Counted from the stretch's first letter, positions 8,411 through 16,418 are shown. The stretch: DNA of 64,000 bases from Sphingomonadales bacterium (GCA_022844405.1 JALHLV010000003.1:142530-206529); one strand, 5' to 3'. Program-made: numbers and translations. Notes: generated by a model not told the origin, from the letters alone.

Positions 8411-9388
8411 CTAGACCTTCACCACGACCTTGCCGAGCATCTCGCCCTTGGCCAGCCGGTCGATGGCCTGCGGCACCTGGTCGAAGCCGAACACCCGGTC
8501 GACCGGCACGCCGATCCTGCCCGCTTCGGCGAGCCGGACCAGCTCGGCGTGATGGGCGCGGGTTTCCTCGGTGGTGCGAGCGCCGGCGAAGGCGCCGACG
8601 ACCGAATAGGACTTCAGCACCACATGCAGCGGATCGACCTTGGCCCATTCGCCGCTGCCATAGCCGATCAGCACGATGCGGCCATGCTGGGCGACGCATT
8701 TGGTGGCCGCCTCGTAGGCGCTGCCGCCGACCGGATCGTAGACCAGGTTGGCGCCCTTGTTGCCGGTGATCTCGCGCACCGCCTTGTGGATCGGCTGCTC
8801 GGCATAGTTCACCACGTGGTCGGCGCCCAGCTTGCGGCAGAATTCGGCCTTCGCGGCGTTGCTGGCGGTGGCGATCACCGTCGCGCCACAGGCCTTGCCC
8901 AGCATGATCGCCGCCGAGCCCGACGAGCCCGCGCCGCCCAGCACCAGCAGCGTCTCGCCCGCCTGGAGCTGGCCGCGCTGGATCAGGCCCACATAGCCGG
9001 TGTGGTAGGACACGTAGAAGCCGGCGGCTTCCTCGTCGCTGAAATTCTTCGGGATCGTCATGGCCGAGGACGACGAGGCCAGCGTGTAGTCGGCGAAGCC
9101 GCCCGCGCCCGCCGCGAAATTGGTCGAGGTCATCACCTTCTCGCCGACCTTCACATCGGCGTCCGGCCCAACAGCGGTCACCACGCCGACGACCTCCTGC
9201 CCGGGCGTCACCGGCGGCGTCGACACCGCCGGATAGTTGCCGCGGATCATCAGCACGTCGGGCAGGCCCACGCCCGCCGCCGACACCTTCACCTGGATCT
9301 GATTGCCCTTCGGCTCGGGCACCGGCGCGTCGACCAGCCTGAGCACATCGACCGCTTCCCCGAAACTCTCCGCCCGCCACGCCCGCAT
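8411..9388 (-). CDS. NADPH:quinone oxidoreductase family protein (zinc-free MDR)
   Basis: This 325-residue medium-chain dehydrogenase/reductase has a GroES-like N-terminal domain and a Rossmann domain with LLVLGGAGSSGSAAIMLGKACG at about residues 145-166. The catalytic zinc ligands of alcohol dehydrogenases are absent, which fits the quinone oxidoreductase/enoyl reductase branch. It ends with DRLAKGEMLGKVVVKV, the usual C-terminal signature. It heads a two-gene operon with the Rieske oxygenase and may supply or recycle reducing equivalents, or process its product; this is inference. Confidence 0.85.
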   Translation of the reverse strand: MRAWRAESFGEAVDVLRLVDAPVPEPKGNQIQVKVSAAGVGLPDVLMIRGNYPAVSTPPVTPGQEVVGVVTAVGPDADVKVGEKVMTSTNFAAGAGGFADYTLASSSSAMTIPKNFSDEEAAGFYVSYHTGYVGLIQRGQLQAGETLLVLGGAGSSGSAAIMLGKACGATVIATASNAAKAEFCRKLGADHVVNYAEQPIHKAVREITGNKGANLVYDPVGGSAYEAATKCVAQHGRIVLIGYGSGEWAKVDPLHVVLKSYSVVGAFAGARTTEETRAHHAELVRLAEAGRIGVPVDRVFGFDQVPQAIDRLAKGEMLGKVVVKV

Positions 9389-9485
9389 ATATTGCTTCCT
9401 TCATAGTTCTTGCCGTCGCGGACATTGCCCGCCGAGTCGGCGCGCAGGGTATGACGCCGGGAGCGGACGGAGCAAGCAGGGATGG

Positions 9486-9875
9486 CTACCAGGTGATCGT
9501 GGTATCGCTGTAGGCGGCCAGTTTCCGGTCATGCGTGACAAGGCGCATGGGCTCGGCCAGCGCTTGCGCGGCAAGCAACCGGTCGAACGGGTCGCCATGA
9601 AGCATGGGCAATTCCTCCACCGTTGCGGCATGCTCCGCAGATATGCCGAGGATGCTATAACCGGCGTTAGCGAAATGCCGGATCGCCGCCCGGCCCGAGA
9701 ACGGCGGCGCGCCTCGTTTGTCAAGGCGACGCTTGATCGATATTTCGAGAACGCTGATCGCGGATACATACAGGCTGTTCGCGGGATCGGTGAGATAGGG
9801 GATAACCTCCCGGCCAATGCGCCTTGGATCGGTGAGCGCCCAGATCGCCACATGCGTGTCGAGCAGCAGCCTCAC
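9486..9875 (-). CDS. PIN-domain ribonuclease toxin, VapC-like (locus 2)
   Basis: This 129-residue PIN toxin has the motifs LLLDTHVAIWAL (Asp6), SVLEISIKRRLDKRG (Glu44) and GDPFDRLLAAQAL (about 93-105). It is a distant relative of the PIN toxin at 2423-2809, with the same SxxExxIK layout, but clearly not a recent duplicate. The start overlaps the antitoxin stop by 4 bases. RNA cleavage is inferred from the family. Confidence 0.85.
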   Translation of the reverse strand: MRLLLDTHVAIWALTDPRRIGREVIPYLTDPANSLYVSAISVLEISIKRRLDKRGAPPFSGRAAIRHFANAGYSILGISAEHAATVEELPMLHGDPFDRLLAAQALAEPMRLVTHDRKLAAYSDTTITW

Positions 9876-10138
9876 ACGAGATCGCCTTCCTCGTCATCGA
9901 GGAACATCGCGGCGATTTCTTCATCGGTCGAGTTGAAGTCCTCAAGCGACAGGGAGGGATATTTGCCGGCAAGCAACCCAAGGCGCTTGCTGGTATCGAC
10001 CGGCGGGCCGATAGGCACCAGTCTCGCCGCCGGCTTGCCGTTGCGTGCGATGATGATCTCGGTCTCCGCGCCGCTCTCGACGGCTTCGACCAGTCGAGAC
10101 AAGTTCGTTTTCGCATCAAGCATATTCACGGTCGCCAC
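9872..10138 (-). CDS. Phd/YefM-family antitoxin (locus 2)
   Basis: This 88-residue antitoxin has the N-terminal DNA-binding segment VNMLDAKTNLSRLVEAVESG and the middle strand pair TEIIIARNGKPAARLVPI typical of Phd/YefM. The C-terminal half (DFNSTDEEIAAMFLDDEEGD) is acidic and probably binds the PIN toxin that follows. Two direct GGCTAA repeats at 10151-10166 lie just upstream and are the likely control site. Confidence 0.85.
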   Translation of the reverse strand: MATVNMLDAKTNLSRLVEAVESGAETEIIIARNGKPAARLVPIGPPVDTSKRLGLLAGKYPSLSLEDFNSTDEEIAAMFLDDEEGDLV

Positions 10139-10150
10139 GCGGGCCTCCTT

Positions 10151-10166
10151 GGCTAACTCTGGCTAA
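10151..10166. promoter_or_regulatory. Direct-repeat operator candidate of PIN-toxin locus 2
   Basis: GGCTAA occurs at 10151-10156 and again at 10161-10166. The start-to-start spacing of 10 bases, one helical turn, puts both on the same DNA face. The pair lies 13-28 bases upstream of the antitoxin ATG and merges into an A+T-rich TAATATAG stretch. A role in autorepression is inferred. Confidence 0.45.
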
Positions 10167-10279
10167 TATAGATTGCCGCCTGTCACAACGCAAGGTCGCA
10201 CCAACCGCCCGCGCCCCTTCCCAACGGTCACAACCAGCGCCATACTCCGGCGTGGGGGCGCCCCAATCGCGGGTTGCAC

Positions 10280-11389
10280 ATGAAGAACATCGCTGTTTTC
10301 TGCGACGGCACCTGGCAGAGCCTGGGCCAGCCCAATCCCACCAACGTCTCGCGTCTCGCGCGCTGCGTGGCGCCTGAAAGCCCGGCCACCGCGGCCGATC
10401 CGGCCATGCCGCAGGTGGTGTTCTACGACGACGGCGTCGGCGTCGGCCAGGGTGTGCTCGACGACGTGGTCAAGGTCGTCGGCGGCGGCCTTGGCGAGGG
10501 CCTCGATGCCAAGATCGGCCAGGCTTACCAGTTTCTGTGCCTGAACTACGCGCCGGGCGACCGCATCTTCGTCTTCGGCTTCTCGCGCGGCGCCTATACG
10601 GCGCGCAGCCTGGCCGGGCTGCTGCGCAAATGCTGGATATTGCGGCGCGACCGGATCGGCGAACTGGGCAACGCCATCGCCCTCTACCGTAACCGCAAGG
10701 TGGGCGTGAACGACCAGGCCACGCTCGACTTCAAGAAGAGCAACAGCCAGGCCGTGGCCGCCGCCGCCAACGTGGCCAGCGCGGTCGATACCCGCGGCAG
10801 GGTGCGCTATGTGGGCGTCTGGGACACCGTCGGCTCGCTGGGCGTGCCCCAGGTGCTGCCCTTCGCCAACCAGGTGAACGACAAGTACCGCTTCCACGAC
10901 ACCGAGCTGTCCAGTTTCGTCGAGCGGGCGCGCCACGCCGTGTCGATCGACGAACGCCGCAACACCTTCCAGCCCACCCTGTGGACCAACATGGACAAGC
11001 TGAACGCCGAGAGCGGCGGCGCCAAGCTTCCCCTGGAGCAGCAGCCCTACCAGCAGCACTGGTTTCCCGGCACCCATGGCAGCGTCGGCGGCGGCGACAG
11101 CGACAAGGGCCTGTCGCTCGGCCCGCTGTGCTGGATCGCCGAGGGCGCGGCGCAGGCCGGGCTGGTCTGGGACACGGCCATGCTGACGAGCTACGCCAAG
11201 GGCGCCAATCCGGCGGGCACCTTCGCCAAGCAGGATTCCTCGCTGCGCGACTTCTTCGTCGGCGCCGGCCTTGCCGACCGACCGCCGCCGCCCAGCTTCC
11301 GTGACGTCTCGGACTATACCCGCGCCCGCTGGCGGGCCGTGAAAACCTACCGGCCCAAGCCGCTCGGCGGCTTCAAGGACCAGTTCTAG
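10280..11389 (+). CDS. DUF2235 alpha/beta hydrolase (Tle1-like phospholipase family)
   Basis: This 369-residue protein starts with IAVFCDGTWQ, has a nucleophile elbow GFSRGAYTARSLAG (Ser about residue 113) and a conserved VWDTVGSLG segment (about 180) and HGSVGGGD (about 265). This is the DUF2235 pattern of predicted alpha/beta hydrolases, which includes type VI secreted phospholipases of the Tle1 group. No VgrG, PAAR or immunity gene is next to it, so a T6SS effector role is not supported here; a cytosolic lipase-like enzyme is equally likely. An in-frame TTG two codons earlier (10274) is possible. Confidence 0.8.
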   Translation: MKNIAVFCDGTWQSLGQPNPTNVSRLARCVAPESPATAADPAMPQVVFYDDGVGVGQGVLDDVVKVVGGGLGEGLDAKIGQAYQFLCLNYAPGDRIFVFGFSRGAYTARSLAGLLRKCWILRRDRIGELGNAIALYRNRKVGVNDQATLDFKKSNSQAVAAAANVASAVDTRGRVRYVGVWDTVGSLGVPQVLPFANQVNDKYRFHDTELSSFVERARHAVSIDERRNTFQPTLWTNMDKLNAESGGAKLPLEQQPYQQHWFPGTHGSVGGGDSDKGLSLGPLCWIAEGAAQAGLVWDTAMLTSYAKGANPAGTFAKQDSSLRDFFVGAGLADRPPPPSFRDVSDYTRARWRAVKTYRPKPLGGFKDQF

Positions 11390-11401
11390 GAAGGCCGTCC
11401 C

Positions 11402-12583
11402 TTAGTCGCTGCGCGCTTCCGCGCCTGCGGCATCCGATGTGGTGCGGGAAATTTCCGTGATCGCGCTGGCAAGATACATCTTGGGGTACCTATCAGGAAA
11501 TATTTGTAATATCTCCAAATCGACAAGTTTATCGAGGGTTTTACTCGCCGCCCGATAGGTAACACCAAGTTTTTCCTGAACATCACGAACCGTCAGCAAC
11601 GGTTGTTCAAAGAGCATGTCAACGACCGTGATTGCATTTGCCGATCTCGCGGTCGTGGCGGTACGTTGCCTGTAGACCTCTTGGAGATTGAGCAGGCGGT
11701 CGATTGTCGCGATGGTCTCCGCGCAACTCTCCGCGACTCTTTCGAAAAAGAAGTTAAGCCACGCGCTCCATTCGCCTTTTGCCGATACATTATACAAGCG
11801 GTCGATATAGGCATCTTTTTGACGCTCAAGAACAGGGCTCATATAGAGCGCGGGCATATCGAGCAGGCCCCCATGAACCGCCATGGCAGTTATGAGCATG
11901 CGACCTACGCGCCCGTTGCCGTCGGCGAAAGGGTGGATTGCCTCGAACTGATAGTGAACCAGTGCAAGATCTATGAGACGCGCAGGCCCATCGATCCCCT
12001 GGCGATTGATATACTTCTCCAATTGATCCATGCAGCGCTGCGTCTCTACCGGAGGCGGCGGAACAAAGCGTGCGGTTTCGATCGTGTAGCCACCAATCCA
12101 ATTCTGGTCACGCTTGTATTCGCCCGGCCGCTTTCGTGCGCCACGCGCGGCGGTCAAACCGCTAAGGAGTATTTCGTGCGAGCGTCTGATGATCCGATGC
12201 GACAGCGGGAGTTCGCGCAGCATGCTCAGAGCAGAGTTCAATGCGGTTAGATAGTTGATAACCTCGCGGGTGGAATCGTCATGAGGAGTTTCTACGCCGG
12301 CCTCTGCAAGCAAAAGGCGATCTGTAGTGGTGAAGGTTCCTTCCATGGCCGAGGAAGTTAGGGCCTCACGACGTTGCAACGGACGGATGAGGATGTACGG
12401 ATTTTGAAGGCGCCGACAGGCACCCTTAAGTTCCCCGATCGACTGCATGGCCGTGGCCATTGACAAAGCGATGTCCCCCAACTCGAGCTTGGGGGGCAGA
12501 GGGGCGGGCACGAAGGCCACTTGTCCTTCGATCGTCGGAACCAACTCACCAGGTGAGCTAGCTTGGAATGTCTGACGCTTCAT
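11402..12583 (-). CDS. Fic-domain AMP-transferase, class II
   Basis: The 393-residue enzyme has the Fic core HPFADGNGRVGR at about residues 217-228 and an N-terminal inhibitory helix with Ser-x-x-x-Glu-Gly (SSAMEG, about 77-82), which marks class II Fic proteins. A winged-helix region follows at the C-terminus (about 325-375: LLTVRDVQEKLGVTYRAASKTLDKLVDLEIL). Fic proteins transfer AMP from ATP to target proteins. It is less G+C rich than its neighbours and stands alone without a separate antitoxin, as expected when the inhibitory helix is built in. A good TATAAT lies upstream. Confidence 0.87.
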   Translation of the reverse strand: MKRQTFQASSPGELVPTIEGQVAFVPAPLPPKLELGDIALSMATAMQSIGELKGACRRLQNPYILIRPLQRREALTSSAMEGTFTTTDRLLLAEAGVETPHDDSTREVINYLTALNSALSMLRELPLSHRIIRRSHEILLSGLTAARGARKRPGEYKRDQNWIGGYTIETARFVPPPPVETQRCMDQLEKYINRQGIDGPARLIDLALVHYQFEAIHPFADGNGRVGRMLITAMAVHGGLLDMPALYMSPVLERQKDAYIDRLYNVSAKGEWSAWLNFFFERVAESCAETIATIDRLLNLQEVYRQRTATTARSANAITVVDMLFEQPLLTVRDVQEKLGVTYRAASKTLDKLVDLEILQIFPDRYPKMYLASAITEISRTTSDAAGAEARSD

Positions 12584-12611
12584 GGTCCACCGGTACTAAG
12601 TGAGGGACAAG

Positions 12612-12640
12612 ATTATACTCTAGAGCCCTAAAGTACAATC
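12612..12640 (-). promoter_or_regulatory. Putative promoter of the fic gene
   Basis: On the minus strand a consensus TATAAT (12612-12617) sits 29-34 bases before the fic ATG. A weak -35 candidate, GATTGT (12635-12640), is 17 bases further upstream. The -10 match is exact; the -35 is poor. Confidence 0.4.
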
Positions 12641-12682
12641 TTCCGGCTATCATTGTACCAATCTCCACTGTCCGTGCGGATG

Positions 12683-13234
12683 TCACAAACCCCACAGGTG
12701 TGCCAACGCCCGCAGGCCATTGTCCAAGAAGACAATCAGCCTGTCGTTCGCCGGCTGGTCGAACTGGCAGACGCGCTTGACCGCCTGCACCGTTTCGGCC
12801 CCCAGCGACGCCAAGCGCGCGTCGACCCGGGCCAGCGCCTTGCGCGCGCCGCTGCGCCGGCGGTCGTCCGTATCGGGCGTGTCCGGCTCGGCGCTTCCCG
12901 GCATGTCGCCGCGCGGCCGCCCGACATCGACGGCGCGCGCGAACGGCCTGCCATAGGCCGCCCAGGCCAACTCCTGGTAGCGCTCGCCCGCGTCGAACCG
13001 GCGCCGGTCGATGACGCCGCGCGCCAGCAGCACGGCGAGCCGCGACCGCGACAGCGCCGGGTCGATGTCGGCGACCACCTTGCCGTTCTCGACCACCAGC
13101 ACCAAAGCGCCCACTGCCTCGGCGCGCCGCAATTGGGTCTGGATGGTGCCGTGATCGGCGGTGGGGACGCGCCCCGCCAGCGTCGTCTGGCGCCGTTTCG
13201 CGTTCGGGTCGCGGGGTCGGCCGCGTCTCGCCAT
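12683..13234 (-). CDS. Phage-type protein, DUF6456-like C-terminus
   Basis: This 183-residue basic protein has an N-terminal arginine/proline-rich stretch. Its C-terminal part (about 85-183) contains DRRRFDAGERYQELAWAAYG and ends with NDRLIVFLDNGLRALAHLWGL. That layout resembles alphaproteobacterial proteins labelled DUF6456, often found in prophages and linked to DNA-binding or late regulation. The match is from memory and moderate. It follows the HTH-like and VRR-NUC genes on the same strand, so the three probably form one phage-derived early operon. Confidence 0.55.
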   Translation of the reverse strand: MARRGRPRDPNAKRRQTTLAGRVPTADHGTIQTQLRRAEAVGALVLVVENGKVVADIDPALSRSRLAVLLARGVIDRRRFDAGERYQELAWAAYGRPFARAVDVGRPRGDMPGSAEPDTPDTDDRRRSGARKALARVDARLASLGAETVQAVKRVCQFDQPANDRLIVFLDNGLRALAHLWGL

Positions 13235-13259
13235 GCAGGTCTCCCATGATTGATACGGT

Positions 13260-13667
13260 TCAGGCCGCCAGGCGCCGATAGTCCGCTGCCATGCGGATCA
13301 CCTCGTCGGCGGTCACGCCCCAGTCGTCGCCCACCCGGAACAGGGTCCGCGCCGTGTAGGGACGCGGCACCATGTGCGGCCGGCGGATGGTGGCCTCGGC
13401 GCAGACCGGCGCATGGTGGCGGCGCAGTTCGTCGACCGCCGCCTGCAGCTCAGGCGCGGCCACGCGCGGCACCGGATCGGTCCGCCGCCTGAGGCCGATG
13501 GCCAGAAACTCGATGCCGTATTGCTGGCAGATCAGGCCGGTGACGCGCGGCGTCAGCCCCATGGCACGGCCCGCCTGCCCCTGCGTCCGGCCGGAACCCG
13601 CCATCTGCATCAGCCGGCCGGCCAGGTAGCGGCGGTATTCGGGGCTCATGTTGCGCTTTGCCGTCAT
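13260..13667 (-). CDS. Small HTH-like phage-type protein
   Basis: This 135-residue protein has a helix-turn-helix-like N-terminus (about 10-50: RLMQMAGSGRTQGQAGRAMGLTPRVTGLICQQYG). A C-terminal part with VRMAADYRRLAA-type helices recalls short regulators in alphaproteobacterial prophages. I do not recognise the exact family. It lies 9 bases after the VRR-NUC stop and is probably co-transcribed with it. Confidence 0.55.
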   Translation of the reverse strand: MTAKRNMSPEYRRYLAGRLMQMAGSGRTQGQAGRAMGLTPRVTGLICQQYGIEFLAIGLRRRTDPVPRVAAPELQAAVDELRRHHAPVCAEATIRRPHMVPRPYTARTLFRVGDDWGVTADEVIRMAADYRRLAA

Positions 13668-13676
13668 CGCCGCGCC

Positions 13677-14054
13677 TCAGGCCATCACGCCCATGCCGCG
13701 CAGCATGGCGACCAGCCCGCCCATGTCGCGCACGACCTTGTGGTTGTGGCCCAGCCGGTGCAGGCCGTCCGACCAGCCGGCCTGCGCCAGCGACAGCCTT
13801 CCGCCGCCGGTCTTCAGTTCGATCCAGCCGGTCAGTCCGCCGGGCGCGGCGACGATCAGGTCGGGCACGCCGCCGCGCATGCCGAGCCGGCGGAACCGCG
13901 CGATGGCCGCCTGGCGCTCGCGCTCGCCGCCCGCCAGCGTCAGCCCGTCGGCCGGATGCAGCCAGGTGAGCCGTTCCTGCCGTTCCAGGAAGGTCAGCAG
14001 ATCGACCGCCTCGCGGTGCAGCCGGGTTTCGCGCGTTTCGGGTGTATCGGGCAT
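13677..14054 (-). CDS. VRR-NUC domain nuclease
   Basis: This 125-residue stand-alone VRR-NUC has the diagnostic core from about residue 60: RRLGMRGGVPDLIVAAP (catalytic Asp of PDL), IELKTGGGRLSLAQ (Glu-x-Lys), then a helix ending VRDMGGLVAMLRG. VRR-NUC enzymes are PD-(D/E)xK-like nucleases. The free-standing form is typical of phages and may process branched DNA. The ATG at 14054 has AAGGA upstream; the longer reading from 14222 is low-complexity and rejected. It is divergent from the XRE regulator at 14285. Confidence 0.8.
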   Translation of the reverse strand: MPDTPETRETRLHREAVDLLTFLERQERLTWLHPADGLTLAGGERERQAAIARFRRLGMRGGVPDLIVAAPGGLTGWIELKTGGGRLSLAQAGWSDGLHRLGHNHKVVRDMGGLVAMLRGMGVMA

Positions 14055-14211
14055 AGATGGTCCTTTTGCAAAAAAGGGGGCCGGGGCCGGACCTGGGGAG
14101 TGGGCAGGTCCGGCCCCGGCGGCACGGCGGCGGGGCCCGAAGGCCGGCGCTGCGCGGGTGGACGCGCTGCGCTGCCAAGACGGCCCTAGCCGCGCCGTGC
14201 CAGCCCACAAT

Positions 14212-14272
14212 ATAACTTTCAATTACTTCTCCAATCGTGTAATGGGATTTTTCAACCATTGCCGCAAGTTAT
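14212..14272. promoter_or_regulatory. Candidate operator pair between VRR-NUC and XRE genes
   Basis: ATAACTT at 14212-14218 and its inverse AAGTTAT at 14266-14272 flank an A+T-rich stretch just before the XRE gene. The same half-site appears as a compact palindrome at 14862-14876 on the other side of the gene. This is how a phage-type repressor site set usually looks. Regulation of both divergent transcripts is inferred. Confidence 0.45.
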
Positions 14273-14284
14273 GCGGGTGCGCAA

Positions 14285-14563
14285 ATGACCAGGACCGTGC
14301 TCGACCAGCTCTCGGGATTCGCCGAACGGCTTCGCCTGGTGCGCGAAGCCTGCGGCTATGCCTCGCGCCGCGGCTTCGCCCTGGCCCTCGGCATCGAGGA
14401 GGCCGCCTACCGGAAATACGAGCGCGGCGAGAGTTATCCGCAGCCCGAAACCTTGGGCCGCATCCGCCAGCTTACCGGCGCCACGGTCGACTATCTGTAT
14501 TTCGGCGACGAGGCCGGCCTGCCCGTCCGGCTTTACCGGAATATAATAGAAATAAAGGGTTAG
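14285..14563 (+). CDS. XRE-family helix-turn-helix regulator
   Basis: This 92-residue protein is mostly one XRE HTH (about 10-65). FAERLRLVREACGYASRRGFALALGIEEAAYRKYERGESYPQPETLGRIRQLTG shows the recognition-helix pattern and the GxxYP turn. It resembles small repressors of alphaproteobacterial prophages. It is divergent from the VRR-NUC operon, with repeated ATAACTT sites on both sides, so it is the likely local repressor. Confidence 0.8.
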   Translation: MTRTVLDQLSGFAERLRLVREACGYASRRGFALALGIEEAAYRKYERGESYPQPETLGRIRQLTGATVDYLYFGDEAGLPVRLYRNIIEIKG

Positions 14564-14793
14564 ACCCAGGGGGCGCGCCGCTCGGGCAACAGCAGCCGGC
14601 CGCACAGATAATCCATCACCGGCTTGTGCATCTCCCACGGAACGTCCGCCAGCGTCCCCTCGCCGGCGAAGCGCGCGGCATCGTCCAGCACGCTGCCCGT
14701 ATCCAGGTCGTACCAGGCGGCGACCGCCCGGCCCAGATGACGGATGGCCAGCAGCCGGGACGCGCGCCGCGCCAGGATCGTCTGCTCGATCAA
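14560..14793 (-). CDS. Hypothetical protein in phage-like region
   Basis: This 77-residue reading starts at a TTG that has AGGAGA six bases upstream. It has a charged N-terminal helix (IEQTILARRASRLLAIRHLG) and a C-terminus ending LCGRLLLPERRAPWV. I recognise no family. It converges with the XRE gene, the two overlapping by four bases. The strong ribosome-binding site is the main support. Confidence 0.4.
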   Translation of the reverse strand: MIEQTILARRASRLLAIRHLGRAVAAWYDLDTGSVLDDAARFAGEGTLADVPWEMHKPVMDYLCGRLLLPERRAPWV

Positions 14794-14861
14794 ACCGACT
14801 CTCCTTTCGAACAAAACAGGAACATATCTTATAGGATCATCGGCAAGCTACAGCAACAAGT

Positions 14862-14876
14862 ATAACTTTAGGTTAT
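14862..14876. promoter_or_regulatory. Palindromic operator candidate (third ATAACTT-type site)
   Basis: ATAAC-TTTAG-GTTAT is a 5-bp inverted repeat that contains the same ATAACTT half-site found at 14212 and 14266. It lies upstream of both the 14560-14793 gene (minus) and the 14939 gene (plus), so one protein could control all four flanking transcripts. Confidence 0.4.
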
Positions 14877-14907
14877 TTGTTGTGAAGGGAGGGTAAGGCG
14901 GTGTTGC

Positions 14908-14930
14908 CTCCTCGCGATAGCGCCGAGGAG
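14908..14930 (+). promoter_or_regulatory. Hairpin that would mask a ribosome-binding site
   Basis: CTCCTCG (14908-14914) pairs perfectly with CGAGGAG (14924-14930) around a 9-base loop. The second arm contains the GAGGAG ribosome-binding site of the gene starting at 14939. In the mRNA this hairpin would hide the site. The structure is seen in the sequence; an effect on translation is inferred. Confidence 0.4.
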
Positions 14931-14938
14931 CACACAGG

Positions 14939-15244
14939 ATGGATGATGCCGACGCCACAAGATCCGCCGTCGCCCGGCTGCGCCACGATGCCGGCGGCAG
15001 TGACCCCTGGACCGAGTCCGGCGCGTCCCGCTGCCGCGGCGGCTTCGCGTGGCGCGATGCCCACGGCAATCAGTTCGACATCACGATCAGCCTGATCCGC
15101 CCCGCACCGCGCACGCCCGCCGAACACGAGTCGGCACGCCGACGTGCCGCCTGGCAGACGGTGATGCTGGGGGACGATTCCGCGTGCACCGCCGATCCCG
15201 AAGCCTGGCGCTTCGCGATGGAATGCCGGTCGCGCGGCCGTTGA
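14939..15244 (+). CDS. Hypothetical protein
   Basis: This 101-residue hydrophilic protein has an excellent GAGGAG site eight bases before the ATG. The middle (CRGGFAWRDAHGNQFDITISLIRP) suggests a short beta-rich core, and the C-terminus is Arg-rich. I recognise no family. Its position at the edge of the phage-like patch suggests an accessory gene, but codon use resembles the chromosome. Confidence 0.45.
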   Translation: MDDADATRSAVARLRHDAGGSDPWTESGASRCRGGFAWRDAHGNQFDITISLIRPAPRTPAEHESARRRAAWQTVMLGDDSACTADPEAWRFAMECRSRGR

Positions 15245-15307
15245 ATGTGTGGTGCCCCGCAATCCGGCATTGTACAGTTTGCCGATTGATGTTGGGGGAG
15301 GCCATTC

Positions 15308-16201
15308 ATGACCGGATTGATGCGCCGGGCGATTTTACCGCTCCTGGTCCTTTGTCTAGCCGCGTGCGGCGAACCGCTCGCCGAGCGGGGTACGTTCAGC
15401 GAGCCCGAGGTGGACGAGTCGCCATACGGACTGCGCGCCAACTTCGTGCCTGCGGTCTGGGACCGCCGAAGCGCACCGATGGAGGAGATGCAATCAGGGG
15501 AGACGTCTTCCGCTCCCAAGCGCATCGCCCGCTCGTATTCCTTCTACCTGTCGATGCCGGCAGGCCAAGTTCCCGCCATCCAAAAACGGCATCTCGAGGA
15601 ATGCCAGCGTCTCAAATGCACCATCATCGAGACGACCCTTGCCCGCGAGATCGGCGACCGCTTCGAGGGACGCGCGTCCATTCGCATCGCGCCAGAAGCC
15701 TTCGATGCGTTCGTGAAGATCATCTCCTCCCCGCCGGTCGAGGTCATCCGCCGGTCCGAGGAGACCGAGGACAAGGCCGTCCCCATGCTCCAACTTGAGA
15801 AGCTTCTGGAGAGCAAGGCCGCGCTGCGAGAACGCTTCAAGACCATGCTCACCGCACCCGGCACGCGCACCGTTGCCGACCTCGTCGCAATCGAGAAGGA
15901 GTTGGCGCAGGTCCAGAACGACATAGAGACAGCACAGGCCGAATACGACTATCTGCGCACGGTCACCGAAACGGTGAAGGTGTTCGTCAGCTATTCGGGC
16001 CCGGTGGCCCAGGTCGGCGGCATGGATTTCAGCCCGATCAGCTACGCACTCGGCTCCATCAACGACACGCTCGCCTCCTCGGTCGCGGGGCTGATCGTCT
16101 TTGTCGCGGCGGCCCTGCCCTGGATACCGCTCGTCGCCCTGCTGATCTGGCTCATCAGGGTGCTGTGGCGCCGGTGGCGGACGCCAAGGAAAGCGGTCTA
16201 G
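15308..16201 (+). CDS. DUF4349 membrane-anchored lipoprotein (copy 1)
   Basis: This 297-residue protein has a lipoprotein signal peptide with lipobox LAAC (Cys about residue 20). The periplasmic DUF4349 domain contains IARSYSFYLSMPAGQVPAIQKRHLEECQ, a coiled-coil stretch (AIEKELAQVQNDIETAQAEYDYLR, about 195-220) and a C-terminal membrane helix (about 255-285) with a basic tail. DUF4349 proteins are envelope proteins of unknown role. A paralogue with the same architecture follows at 16419, separated by a strong hairpin, so the two may be expressed independently. Confidence 0.8.
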   Translation: MTGLMRRAILPLLVLCLAACGEPLAERGTFSEPEVDESPYGLRANFVPAVWDRRSAPMEEMQSGETSSAPKRIARSYSFYLSMPAGQVPAIQKRHLEECQRLKCTIIETTLAREIGDRFEGRASIRIAPEAFDAFVKIISSPPVEVIRRSEETEDKAVPMLQLEKLLESKAALRERFKTMLTAPGTRTVADLVAIEKELAQVQNDIETAQAEYDYLRTVTETVKVFVSYSGPVAQVGGMDFSPISYALGSINDTLASSVAGLIVFVAAALPWIPLVALLIWLIRVLWRRWRTPRKAV

Positions 16202-16211
16202 GAAGGAAAAA

Positions 16212-16244
16212 GGGGCGCCCGCGAGGGGGGATTCCGGGCGCCCC
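16212..16244 (+). terminator. Strong hairpin after DUF4349 copy 1
   Basis: GGGGCGCCCG (16212-16221) and CGGGCGCCCC (16235-16244) form a perfect 10-bp stem with a 13-base loop, 11 bases after the stop. There is no clear T-run after it, so it may end transcription with Rho or protect the mRNA 3' end. Confidence 0.6.
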
Positions 16245-16418
16245 AACCGTTTCCGCGCGGAAAGCGGCTCGTTCAGGAAGTCACCGCGATTGCGGTATCC
16301 CAGGGAGGGATAAAGAATCAACACACTGCCTCGGCTTTAGTTCCGATTCCTTAATTTTATTTAACGCAAACTGTGTCTCCGGCAGGCGTATCCTGTTGTC
16401 ATCAAAAGGAGATTTGAG

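Noticed and set aside
7224..9425. A 733-codon open frame on the minus strand covering the Rieske and quinone oxidoreductase genes
   Set aside because: Only the C-terminal 391 residues match a known family. The rest is a shadow of the oxidoreductase gene in another frame, caused by high G+C content.
10280..11389. A type VI secretion effector with immunity gene
   Set aside because: The DUF2235 family fits, but no VgrG, PAAR, adaptor or immunity-like gene lies on either side.
13260..13667. A GcrA-type cell-cycle regulator
   Set aside because: The HTH-like start is suggestive, but the typical GcrA C-terminal residues are not seen.
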